This document shows, piece after piece, positions 35,264 to 43,465 of a stretch of 64,000 nucleotides of DNA (positions within the stretch are counted from its first letter, which is position 1; every line of letters begins with the position of its first letter). The notes beneath the pieces are model-generated. The model was given only the letters and a program-made list of their open reading frames with translations. It did not search any database and was not told the DNA's origin. This stretch comes from Phycisphaerales bacterium. GTDB taxonomy: Bacteria; Planctomycetota; Phycisphaerae; UBA1845. The translations under genes and the position numbers were made by a program. Where the stretch lies: the NCBI GenBank assembly GCA_020852275.1, contig JADZBE010000020.1:62001-126000 (forward strand), given 5' to 3'.

Positions 35264-36340
35264 TCACCTTGCCTGGGCATCGGAATCCTTGACTGCAAGT
35301 TCGGCGAGGCGCGGGACCGCTTTGCTCGCCAGGGCGAAGAACTCGGCGTCCTTGTCGATGCCGATGCTGCGCAGGCCCAGTGCCGAGGCGGCGGCGATGG
35401 TGGCGCCGGAGCCCATGAAGGGGTCGAGTAGCACCCCGTCCCGCAGGGGCAGCGCCGCACGAACGAGCCGGCGCATGAGCGATTGTGGTCTAAGCGAAGG
35501 GTGCGGGGCGATGACGCTCTCCGCTCCGCGCGCCGGCGATGCGTGCAGCAGGTCCTTGAACGGTTCGGTCGCCGAGATGCGGCGCAGCCCGCCGGTCTTC
35601 CATTTGCGGAGATTGTCCGCGACGCGCCCCTCGCACGGCTTTCGGAACAATCCCCACGGTTCCCAGCAGGACTTGGGCATGACGCTGATTTCGGGAAACT
35701 CCTCATGGGCGTTCTTGGGGCGGTCCCCTCCGCGGAGCGTGTGGACCACGCGAATGAGCTCGCCGCGCTTCTCAAGACCGGCGGCGATGAGCGGCTCATA
35801 CACCAGGTGCGAGACGAGCGGATTCGTGGCGATGAACACATGCGCGCCGGGCACAAGGAGAGGGAACAACCGCACGGCAAACTCACGGAAGAAGTCGCGC
35901 AAGCGTGCGCGGTCGGCTTCTCCCAGGACGGCAAACCTCGGAAGCGGGCTGCGCTGGTGACCGTCGAACGAAGGCGGAATCCGTCAGACGCCCCCGCGTC
36001 CGCTGCGCTGCTTGGCGATCTGTCGTGGATGGTACTCGATCAGCCCATGCGGCGGATACGTCACCACGGCGTGGATCGACCTGGGTCGCGCGTCCGCCAG
36101 CCAGTCGAGAGCATCCGCGTGAAGCAAGTCGTATGTCCCGAATCGCGCGCTCTCGCGAAGGCCGGGGAGCAGCGCGGAACCGCCGCCGCGCTGATGACCA
36201 GGGTTCGACCGCCTGGGCTGCATGGTGCGGATCATATCCGAGTTCCTCGGCCGGCGTGAAGTCGAGTCGCCACCGGCGCGGAGTCGAACCGCAGCGCGCC
36301 CGGCCGGGATCCAACATACCGCAGATTGAGGTGAGATCAA
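35264..36340 (-). pseudogene. Decayed DNA methyltransferase (N4/N6 type)
   Basis: The minus-strand frame from about 36340 encodes an amino-methyltransferase but is interrupted by an in-frame TGA at 35984-35986. Translation in the same frame continues smoothly on both sides (GRGGV-stop-RIPPSFDGHQ). Before the stop lies catalytic motif IV, normally DPPY; here it reads YPPH (36047-36058). After the stop lie the body (LVPGAHVFIATNPLVSHLVYEP, RGGDRPKNAHEEFPEISVMPKSCWEPWG) and the SAM-binding motif LLDPFMGSGATIAAA. One nonsense change and two altered catalytic residues point to a pseudogene. Use of TGA as tryptophan is unlikely because other genes here end with TGA. The exact start is uncertain. 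No restriction enzyme is adjacent. Confidence 0.8.
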
Positions 36341-36756
36341 CCGGAGTTTGGGGATTGTTTAATCGCCGGCCGCTGAGCGCGGGCCGTCTCAGCGTCCGTC
36401 GACGTCCATCGCCTCGCGGTCAGACGACGCTTGCCGATCGAAGGAATCGGTGCTGCGGGGGTCTGCCCACTGGGCCTTTCAACAATCCGCTTTCCCGGAT
36501 TCGGCGATCAACACGTCCCCAGGTTTTCAACCGGCAAGCAGGCTACGTCAACGCAGCGACCGAGAATCGAAGGGCTCTGTGGACAGGCGCAGGATGGCAG
36601 CCCGCCTTCGGCACATGCTTACGCGTTAGGAAACATGCTCACGCTGAGGACAGCGAGAGCATGCCACCCGGCGAGAATTGAATGGCCCTGGGTCTGCTCG
36701 CCGCGCGGCGACCGGGTTGGAACCCGCTCCCGTTCGCAAATGACAAGAAGCCGGGA
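36341..36756. other. Intergenic region, nothing recognised
   Basis: 416 bases between the methyltransferase remnant and the 3' end of the sulfatase gene. Beyond small imperfect repeats no promoter, terminator, RNA or coding signal was recognised. Long frames here are antisense extensions into the sulfatase gene. Confidence 0.5.
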
Positions 36757-38355
36757 CTATTCTTCCTTGTCCTTCTCCTTCTTGCCTTTCTTGTCTTTCG
36801 CGGGCTGCTTGGCGCCGGCAGACTCTTCTTCGTCGTCCGTGTAGCCTTGGCCTTTCAGTGCCTTGCCGCTCGCCGCGGCGCCCTCCTCGCCCTCGGATTC
36901 CGCGCCCTCTGCTTCGCCCTCCGAGCCTTCCTCGACGTAACCCATCCCCTTGAGGTTCTTCACCGCCGCCTTCACGGCTTCGTCATCCTCAGGCTTGATC
37001 ACCTCGCCAGCCTTGTGCTTCTTTCCGTTGGCGCTTTGGGCGATGGCGACTTTCTGCAATTCCTCGCGCATCTGGGAGGCCCGGTCGGCGGACTTGTCCG
37101 CGAGGTTGTGCAACTCGAACGGGTCGTCCTTGAGGTTGAAGAGCATGTCGCCCTTGGCGGGATGGCGGATGAAGCGCCAGTCGCCGACCGTGAGCGAGTG
37201 GACCATGACCGTGCGGCTGCCAGGAAGCTGCGCGTAGAGCGGGCGACTCGCGTCGAGGTTGGGTGCGAGCACGTTGACGCCGGAGGCCTGCTTGAGGAAC
37301 TCCGCGCCGGGAATGGACGGAACCAGCGCCAACACCGTGGGCAGGATGTCCGGCGAGGTCACGCGTGTCGCCACGCGGCGCGGCGCCTGGCCGGGGACAT
37401 GAATCAGCAGCGGGACGTGAAGCTGCTCGCCCCAGATGTTGCCGTGGCCCGTCAGGTTGTGCTGCCCCAGTCCCTCGCCGTGATCGCCGGTGATGACGAT
37501 GACGGTCTTGTCCCAGACGCCCTTCTCCTTGAGCCGCGCGCAGAGCCTGCCAATGTTCTCATCCGTCCAGCGAACCTCGCCGTCGTAGAGGTTGATGCTC
37601 TCCTTGGACTTCTTGATCTTGGTGTGGTTCTCCTTGCCGAGGCGCTCCTTGCCCGCCTCCATGCCGAAGGCGCGATCGGTCATGTACGTGTCGAGCTTCT
37701 CGTCGTCCTGGAACATCGTGTCATAGGGCGCCGGCGGCTCGTACTTGGCGTGCGGGTCGAAGTAGTGGACCCACAGGAAGAACGGCTCCTTCAGCCCGCC
37801 CGCGTCGATCCACTCGAAAATCTTGCGGTTGGTCCAGTCGGCCTCGACCTTTTTGTCGTCCGGCTCGTACCACTTCTGGAAGCCCGCGGCCAGCCCGCCG
37901 ATCTGCTTGACCGGTTCGGCGCTGACGAACCCTGCCGTGGCGTAGCCCTGCTTGCCGATGGCGGTGGCGAAGGTCTGGAGCACGGGGGAAGGCTTGTACA
38001 TTCCGCCGGTCTGGGCGATGTTGGCGACGATGCCGTGCTCGCGCGGATAGACGCTGGTGAAGATCGACGTGTGCGTGGGCAGCGTCTGGGCCATCGGCGA
38101 ATTGCAGTTGTCAAAGACGATCGATTCCTTCGCCAGCGCGTCGATGTGCGGCGAAGTGTCGCGGAAGTAACCATAGCATCCGAGGTGGTCGGCGCGCATT
38201 GTGTCGATGGTGATGACCAGGATATTCGGCTTGGCGGGCAGCGGGCTTTGAGGGGCGGGCTGAGCCGCCATCGACCAGGCGAGTCCGCTAACCCCAGCGG
38301 CGGCCGCCACCGCCATTGCCAACACCGTAAGCCTGAATCGCGCGATATTCCTCAT
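36757..38355 (-). CDS. Sulfatase-superfamily hydrolase without the formylglycine cysteine
   Basis: 532 residues from ATG 38355. An N-terminal signal or anchor (about 8-30) is followed by the alkaline phosphatase/sulfatase fold: metal site ITIDTMRADHLG with D51, then the nucleophile region MAQTLPTHTS and GDHGEGLGQH. True sulfatases have C/S-x-P-x-R, converted to formylglycine; here the position is T91 in TLPTH, so it may be a phospho- or phosphonate-ester hydrolase or use threonine directly. The last 70 residues are charged low complexity with a doubled LKG(M/Q)GY motif. The family is abundant in planctomycetes. Substrate unknown. Confidence 0.78.
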   Translation of the reverse strand: MRNIARFRLTVLAMAVAAAAGVSGLAWSMAAQPAPQSPLPAKPNILVITIDTMRADHLGCYGYFRDTSPHIDALAKESIVFDNCNSPMAQTLPTHTSIFTSVYPREHGIVANIAQTGGMYKPSPVLQTFATAIGKQGYATAGFVSAEPVKQIGGLAAGFQKWYEPDDKKVEADWTNRKIFEWIDAGGLKEPFFLWVHYFDPHAKYEPPAPYDTMFQDDEKLDTYMTDRAFGMEAGKERLGKENHTKIKKSKESINLYDGEVRWTDENIGRLCARLKEKGVWDKTVIVITGDHGEGLGQHNLTGHGNIWGEQLHVPLLIHVPGQAPRRVATRVTSPDILPTVLALVPSIPGAEFLKQASGVNVLAPNLDASRPLYAQLPGSRTVMVHSLTVGDWRFIRHPAKGDMLFNLKDDPFELHNLADKSADRASQMREELQKVAIAQSANGKKHKAGEVIKPEDDEAVKAAVKNLKGMGYVEEGSEGEAEGAESEGEEGAAASGKALKGQGYTDDEEESAGAKQPAKDKKGKKEKDKEE

Positions 38356-38590
38356 GTACTGACCCCCGTTCCCCTGCGTGCCTGAACTCGTCGCTCGTCT
38401 GAGAAGCTTGTCGGATGGCGGGACGAGCGGCCTGAACCGCTGCCGCGCTCGCCTGCGTAACGCCCTCTCAGGCCGGATTATTGCCATCGCGCCGGCGCCT
38501 GGGGGCCGGGCTTCGTCGCGAGAGCAGGGAGGTCAGTATACCGGAAACGCGTGGGTGAAACATCTTCCCAGGCGGGCTGTGAAGCTGAGT

Positions 38591-38730
38591 GGGTCTGGCC
38601 GTGGATTCAGGCAGCTGCTCTTCGCCCGCAGGGCGCGCGATGGTAGCCAGGGGCTTGAAGCCCCTGGAAACGTTCAGCTTCTCTTCCCGCCGCCCGGAGG
38701 GCGGACGAAGGCTTCGCGCGCCCGCCGGGC
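38591..38730 (-). repeat. Intergenic palindromic repeat, copy B
   Basis: Inverted copy of 1661-1798, aligning without gaps over about 125 bases. The central hairpin is at 38647-38667. Confidence 0.75.
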
Positions 38731-38924
38731 GAGGCGCCCTCGGGACGTAGCGCCATTCGGCCAAAGAACGTCCGGGCGCAACACACACATCAGATGCCAG
38801 GAAGTTTGGCCACACTTAGCAGAGCGGGTCTAGCCACGGGTTTTGGCATTTCCGTTCGAGCCACGCCTGATTTCGATTTTGTCCAGTGAAGCTCGACCCA
38901 TTCTTTGAGGTCGAGTGGACTCGA

Positions 38925-39037
38925 TCTCCGAAGCCAAGTCAGCTTGATCGCCGAAGCCGAGTCAGCCCGGTCTCCGAAGCCGAGTCAATCGATCTCCGAA
39001 GCAAAGTCGGCTCGATTTCCGGAGCAGCGTCAACTGA
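38925..39037. repeat. 22-23-base tandem array, about five units
   Basis: Units of the form TCTCCGAAGCCGAGTCAGC plus three or four variable bases. Copies differ by 2-5 bases and decay to the right, ending at TGATCCCCGCAGGGG. Confidence 0.7.
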
Positions 39038-39251
39038 TCCCCGCAGGGGATCCACGTGGGTAGCCGTGGGCGCAGCCCACGGAATCCGGCGCGTGGGGGA
39101 CGCACCCCCGAAAGGGGTTGAGCGTCTGCTGCGGTTTTGGTGCGAGCACGGGAGCTGATGGTGCGACCCCTCCGGGGTCGAATGCTGGGGGGGCACGATT
39201 CCCGTGGGCTGCGCCCGCGGCTATTCACGGATTTCCCCTTCGGGGAACGGC
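39038..39251. repeat. Inverted pair of hairpin-rich segments
   Basis: The left part contains CCCCGCAGGGG and then TAGCCGTGGGCGCAGCCCAC. The right part, read in reverse, contains CCCCGAAGGGG and TAGCCGCGGGCGCAGCCCAC in the same order and similar spacing. The middle carries more CCCC/GGGG hairpins. Confidence 0.6.
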
Positions 39252-39488
39252 ACGCTCGACGCTTTTACGAATCGATCGGCGACTCCACCTATGTTCACGT
39301 GCGTGCCGTTGTATGTGGGTGCGCCACTCCGTTGACCATGCTCTTGCCCGCTCGCCACGGTCAGGCGAGTACGCCAGACTATGCCCCCCGTGTTGAATGG
39401 CTATTACGCGGCGATCAGCCATGCCACTCGCGTAGTGGGGCTGAAGGGCGGCGATCAGTCCTGCGCCTCGCCGAGTCCGACAGCGGGT

Positions 39489-42167
39489 TCACGGCGCCGG
39501 CTGCGCGGCGCGGATCTCGATCGCGCGGCGCACAAGCTGGACAAACTCCGCGCGGTAGCCGCTCGGGTCGTCGCCGACGCCGGAGCGGGCGAGTTCCTCG
39601 GCGGCCTCGAAGGTCCAGTCGCCGACGTGGGGCGACTCCCGCAGGAGCATCCCAAAGGAGGCCACCGACGCGGCGAACAGGAAGTCGCGCGGCATCTGCT
39701 CCATGTAGGCGCCGTCGTCAAGAACGGGCGTCTCGATCAGTTGACTCACGGCCCCGTCCGGTGCCTTGTATCGAAGCTTCAGCAGGAGCAGCGCATCGGC
39801 AGGCATGGGCGCGATGGAGTCCGCGGCGTTTTCGGTTCGCGGATCCTCGTCACCCGCAGTCCGCGGCGCCTCGTTGCCCTCGGCATCCGCCTGAATGGCT
39901 TGCTCAGGCTCGGTGGCTCGCTCTTGCGGCTCGGCGGCGGCGCTCGGCTTGCGAGCATCCAATTCATCTGCGCGATCTGCGTCATCTGCGGACAGTTCCC
40001 CTTCCGCGGAGGCCGGGACGACCTCGTACAGCGCCGTCACGGAGTGCCCCGCGCCGATCTCGCCCGCGTCTTTCGTGTCGTCGGCGAAATCCTGCGCCGC
40101 CAGCATTCGATTCTCATACCCGATCAGCCGGTACGATTGCACCAGCGCCGGGTTGAACTGCACCTGGATTTTGACGTCCTTGGCGATCGTCTGAAGCGTC
40201 GCGCCGGCCTCGTCGCCGAGGACGCGCTTCGCCTCCGTCAGGTCGTCGATGTAGGCGTAATGCCCGTTGCCCTTGTCGGCCAGCGCTTCGAGCTTGCCGT
40301 CCTTGAGGTTGCCGGTGCCGAAGCCGAGCACGGTGAGGAACACGCCGGACGTGGCGTTGGAGCGGATCAGCTCCACCAGTTCGTTGTCGTCGCTGACGCC
40401 GACGTTGAAGTCGCCGTCGGTGCAGAGCATCACGCGGTTGACGCCGCCCTCGATGAAGTTGTCTTTGGCCATCCGGTAGGCGTCGCGGATGCCGGCCTCG
40501 CCGTTGGTGGAGCCGCCGGAGGAGAGTGCGTCGATCGCCGTCAAAATCTCGTCGTAGCGCGCGCCGGGCGTGGAGGGCAGGGCGATGGCCGACTCGCCGG
40601 CGTAGGTGACGATGCCGACGCGATCCTCCGCCCAGAGCTGTTCCAGGAGAACCTTGAGGCTCTCCTGCACCAGCGGCAGCTTGTCGGCGGCCTGCATGGA
40701 GCCGGACACGTCGATGAGGAAGACGAGATTCAGCGGCGGGCGGTCCTTTGGATCGACCCGGTAGCCCTGCAAGCCGACGCGCACCAGCCGATGCGCCGGC
40801 GTCCACGGGCATTCGCCCACGTCCGCGCTCACCGAGAAAGGCCGGTCGGCCGCCGGTTCGGGATAGTCGTAATGAAACGCGTTGATCATCTCCTCGATGC
40901 GCACGGCGTCTTTCGGCGGAAGCTGCCCCGCGAGCAGGTGGCGGCGGATGTTGGAGTATGAGGCCGTGTCCACGTCGATGGAGAAAGTGGAGACCGGTTC
41001 GGCGGAGGCGAGGACGAAGGGGTTGTCGGTGACGGGGGCGTAGGATTCCTGCGTGGTTACGTATGGGTCGTACGGAAGCTCCCCGTAAGCTTCAAGCTCG
41101 TAGCCGTAGGTTTCGGAGAATAGGAGTGGGACTGAGAATATCTCGTCGTTTGCCTGGGAGTCCACGTATGTTCCGACTTCGTGGCCAGATAATTGTGTAA
41201 AGGTGAGTGGCGCAGTAAATGCGTCGCCTGCGGATGATGGGGTCAACTGGTCTTGGTTCAAGGAGAATGCAGTTGTCGCTTGTTCAGGCCGACCATCGCC
41301 GGAGACGCCGCGTGAGTTGAATGGAACCTGATACGCGTAGGAAACCTGTGGCGCGGAACCAAATTCATGTCTGAAGTCGAGTCGGGTGCTACCATTGTCT
41401 TGTCTGGATGCAACCGGTGAACCGGGAGTGAACCCGTAGAACCGAGCCCCCGAGATCTTCGTGCCGGCCGCAAGCGCAGCCCGTTGCTCTGGACTGATGT
41501 ATTGCTTGACCGTCACATCGCCATCGCGCGTAAGCATCCAGAATCCGCCGGCGGTTTGGCCAGCTTCGGCGGGTTGTGCGGCGGCTATGTCGGGGTAGGT
41601 CACCGAGTCGATCGCGGTGTATGTGACATGACCCGGCTGGCTCGTGCTTTCGGCAACTGCAACGGAACTGGAAAGGGGCGCGGCCAGACCGAGGCGCGTC
41701 TCGTAGGCTCCGGCACGGTTTGAAGCAGGCGAATCGGCCAGCACTTTCGTGTTGCTCGAAGACAGGAGCGAGATTCCTGGGCGCGTATCCTTCCAAAACG
41801 CCAGACCGAGCAGATAGGTTGCGCCGATGAGTACGGCGAAGCAGGCGGCCCAGCGGAATGTGCGGCGGAGGCGGGGAAGGAGCGGTTTGCTCGTGTGCGA
41901 AGGCCGTGCGGCGCGAGGCGCAGCGGAGGCGGCAAGAATGGCGTGGCGGGCGTCGGCGGCGAGGATCGCGTGGCGGGCGTCGGCAGGGAGGGCGGGCGCA
42001 TGGAGGGCGGCGAACGCCTGCTGCAGTTGATCCGCGGTGCGGCGCAGGTGTTGAGCCTCGTCGGCGAGTCGCGGATCGTGGGAAAGCTGCGATTCCACTT
42101 CATCGCGCTGCGACGGGCTGAGTTCATCAAGCACGTAGGCGGTCAGTTTCGGATCGTCGGGTTGCAT
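39489..42167 (-). CDS. Membrane protein with anti-sigma-like N terminus and von Willebrand A domain (YfbK-like)
   Basis: 892 residues. Residues 1-55 resemble the cytoplasmic anti-sigma segment that follows ECF sigma factors (LTAYVLDELSPSQRDEVESQL). One membrane helix lies at 105-124. A long linker leads to a YfbK-type domain (about 375-475), a VWA domain with the MIDAS start D486 (DVSGSM), and a C-terminal DUF3520-like domain (about 660-890) broken by a low-complexity acidic stretch. An exact nine-residue duplication ADARHAILA occurs at 62-79 (27-base tandem). It follows the ECF sigma gene on the same strand, with a 93-base repeat-containing gap. Probably holds the sigma factor until an envelope signal reaches the VWA domain (inference). 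Confidence 0.8.
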   Translation of the reverse strand: MQPDDPKLTAYVLDELSPSQRDEVESQLSHDPRLADEAQHLRRTADQLQQAFAALHAPALPADARHAILAADARHAILAASAAPRAARPSHTSKPLLPRLRRTFRWAACFAVLIGATYLLGLAFWKDTRPGISLLSSSNTKVLADSPASNRAGAYETRLGLAAPLSSSVAVAESTSQPGHVTYTAIDSVTYPDIAAAQPAEAGQTAGGFWMLTRDGDVTVKQYISPEQRAALAAGTKISGARFYGFTPGSPVASRQDNGSTRLDFRHEFGSAPQVSYAYQVPFNSRGVSGDGRPEQATTAFSLNQDQLTPSSAGDAFTAPLTFTQLSGHEVGTYVDSQANDEIFSVPLLFSETYGYELEAYGELPYDPYVTTQESYAPVTDNPFVLASAEPVSTFSIDVDTASYSNIRRHLLAGQLPPKDAVRIEEMINAFHYDYPEPAADRPFSVSADVGECPWTPAHRLVRVGLQGYRVDPKDRPPLNLVFLIDVSGSMQAADKLPLVQESLKVLLEQLWAEDRVGIVTYAGESAIALPSTPGARYDEILTAIDALSSGGSTNGEAGIRDAYRMAKDNFIEGGVNRVMLCTDGDFNVGVSDDNELVELIRSNATSGVFLTVLGFGTGNLKDGKLEALADKGNGHYAYIDDLTEAKRVLGDEAGATLQTIAKDVKIQVQFNPALVQSYRLIGYENRMLAAQDFADDTKDAGEIGAGHSVTALYEVVPASAEGELSADDADRADELDARKPSAAAEPQERATEPEQAIQADAEGNEAPRTAGDEDPRTENAADSIAPMPADALLLLKLRYKAPDGAVSQLIETPVLDDGAYMEQMPRDFLFAASVASFGMLLRESPHVGDWTFEAAEELARSGVGDDPSGYRAEFVQLVRRAIEIRAAQPAP

Positions 42168-42190
42168 GGTCTTGGCCTCGGTAGGGGACC

Positions 42191-42303
42191 TTGGATTTCA
42201 GATTTCGGATTTGAGATTTCGGATTTGAGAAGGCAGATCTCGGCTTTCAGTTTTCGGCTTTCAGTTTTCGACTTTCAACTTTCGACTTTCAGCTTTCAGC
42301 ATT
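42191..42303. repeat. Two simple-repeat arrays of 13-14-base units
   Basis: 42191-42230 repeats GGATTTCAGATTTC-like units and 42240-42303 repeats TTTTCGGCTTTCAG-like units. The second array runs into the 3' end of the sigma-factor gene, where the sense strand reads as the tail LKAESRKLKVEN. Confidence 0.8.
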
Positions 42304-42797
42304 TGCTCCCTCAGCGCCCGCAGCGCCATGTGCAGCAGATACCCCACCGTGCCCGTGCTCTGGCCGGTCACCTCCGCGATCTGCTTGTAAGACAGGTCGC
42401 ATTGGAACCGGAGGATCACGGCCTCCTGCTGGTCCTGCGGAAGTCGCGCCACGAGCCCCAGGACGTGCTGCGAGTCTTCCCGCGACTGCGCCGACGCATC
42501 GGGCGACCGTGCGGCCGGCGCATCCGCGCGCTCCTGAAGCGCCGCCGCGGCGCGGGCGGAGCGGCGCTGCAGGTCGAGGGCGCGATTGCGGCAGACGGTG
42601 TACAACCACGCGGCCTCGTTGCCGTTGAGATTCGCCCGATCCTGCGCGAGAAGCTTCATGAACGCCTCCTGCACGACATCGCGTGCGGTCTCAAGGTTGC
42701 CGGTCAGCCGCGCGGCGTAGGACAGCAGCGGCGCCTCGTACCGGGCAAACGCCGCCTCCAGCCAGTCCCGACGATCAAGCGCCCCCGCCTCGGTCAT
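42261..42797 (-). CDS. ECF-type RNA polymerase sigma factor
   Basis: 178 residues from ATG 42797 (GGGAGAGG just upstream; ATG 42812 is an alternative). Sigma region 2 spans about 10-75 (YEAPLLSYAARLTGNLETARDVVQEAFMKLL, then AWLYTVCRNRALDLQRR). Sigma region 4 spans 115-165 (LPQDQQEAVILRFQCDLSYKQIAEVTGQSTGTVGYLLHMALRAL). The last dozen residues are encoded by a simple-repeat array and are not part of the fold. The downstream anti-sigma/VWA membrane protein is its likely partner. Confidence 0.88.
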   Translation of the reverse strand: MTEAGALDRRDWLEAAFARYEAPLLSYAARLTGNLETARDVVQEAFMKLLAQDRANLNGNEAAWLYTVCRNRALDLQRRSARAAAALQERADAPAARSPDASAQSREDSQHVLGLVARLPQDQQEAVILRFQCDLSYKQIAEVTGQSTGTVGYLLHMALRALREQMLKAESRKLKVEN

Positions 42798-43465
42798 GGC
42801 CTCTCCCGTCATTCGTTGCCGACCTGCACCCTCTATAACGAACAAGCCTGGGGTTTCTTGGAAACCTCGCTCCCTTTCATACGCTTCGGGAAGGTGCCGG
42901 TTCCCATCAGATGAAGGGCGCGTCAAGGGCGTCGGCCGTTCGGCAGGCGTCGGCAGGGCAGGGGATGCCGTCGAATCGAAATCGACGGACAAATCAGGCG
43001 AGCGAAGTTTCAGCCAAGCGACGGGCGGATCAAGCTTGCCGGCAGGGCGAGCCGGCGGAGTTGTGCTTGACGGCAGGATACAGGGACCGGCTCGACGCTT
43101 TCAGCCGGTAGAAACGACGGCGCGCTCGCGGCCGGGTCCGGCCGTGAGCGCAGGCGCCGTCCATCCATGTCGCTGCGATGTCCCTGAAGCGCCCGCCCTC
43201 GGCGGAGGATCGGGCAGGCGCCGGGATTTCTCGGTGCAGTCCTCGCTCCCCGTGCGATCAACCTCGTCGGACTGCAAGACCCTGCGAAAGCGGCGTCTCC
43301 AAATTGCTATTCGCGATCTCGCGGCGCACCGCCGACCTGATTTTCGCGCGGGCTCAAGCCCGCGGCTCAGGGAGCGCTCCACACTCACGAATATCGATTT
43401 AGAGCCGCGGGTCCGATGGAAAGCATTGGTTCCCTCGCGGTCCCGGATCAGTCATGGAACAGCGT
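42798..43465. other. Repeat-containing intergenic region
   Basis: 668 bases without a convincing gene. It holds a copy of the TTCGCGCGGGCTxAAGCCCG core (43343-43371, one change in the loop) and a relaxed copy of the GAGCCGCG repeat (43401-43440) just downstream of the gdh gene end. The rest, next to the sigma gene start, has no recognised promoter. Confidence 0.6.
43343..43371 (+). repeat. REP-like core copy
   Basis: TTCGCGCGGGCTCAAGCCCG followed by CGGCTCAGG. Compare 35151-35180 (GGCTGAAGCC stem, CGGCTCGGG) and the copies in alaS. Confidence 0.75.

Larger units (their letters stand above)
38356..39488. other. Long repeat-rich intergenic region
   Basis: 1133 bases between two convergently or tandemly read minus-strand genes, with no convincing gene. 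It contains copy B of the long palindromic repeat (38591-38730), a 22-23-base tandem array (38925-39037) and an inverted pair of hairpin-rich segments (39038-39251). The region 39252-39488 has no recognised content. Confidence 0.65.

Noticed and set aside
35984-35986. TGA read as tryptophan or selenocysteine in the methyltransferase
   Set aside because: Other genes in the window use TGA as a normal stop (for example the operon overlaps), and the catalytic motif upstream is also damaged.
36682-38385. 567-residue plus-strand reading frame
   Set aside because: Fully antisense to the sulfatase-like gene, which has clear motifs and a signal peptide.
39381-40961. 526-residue plus-strand reading frame
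   Set aside because: Antisense to the VWA protein, whose domains are recognisable.
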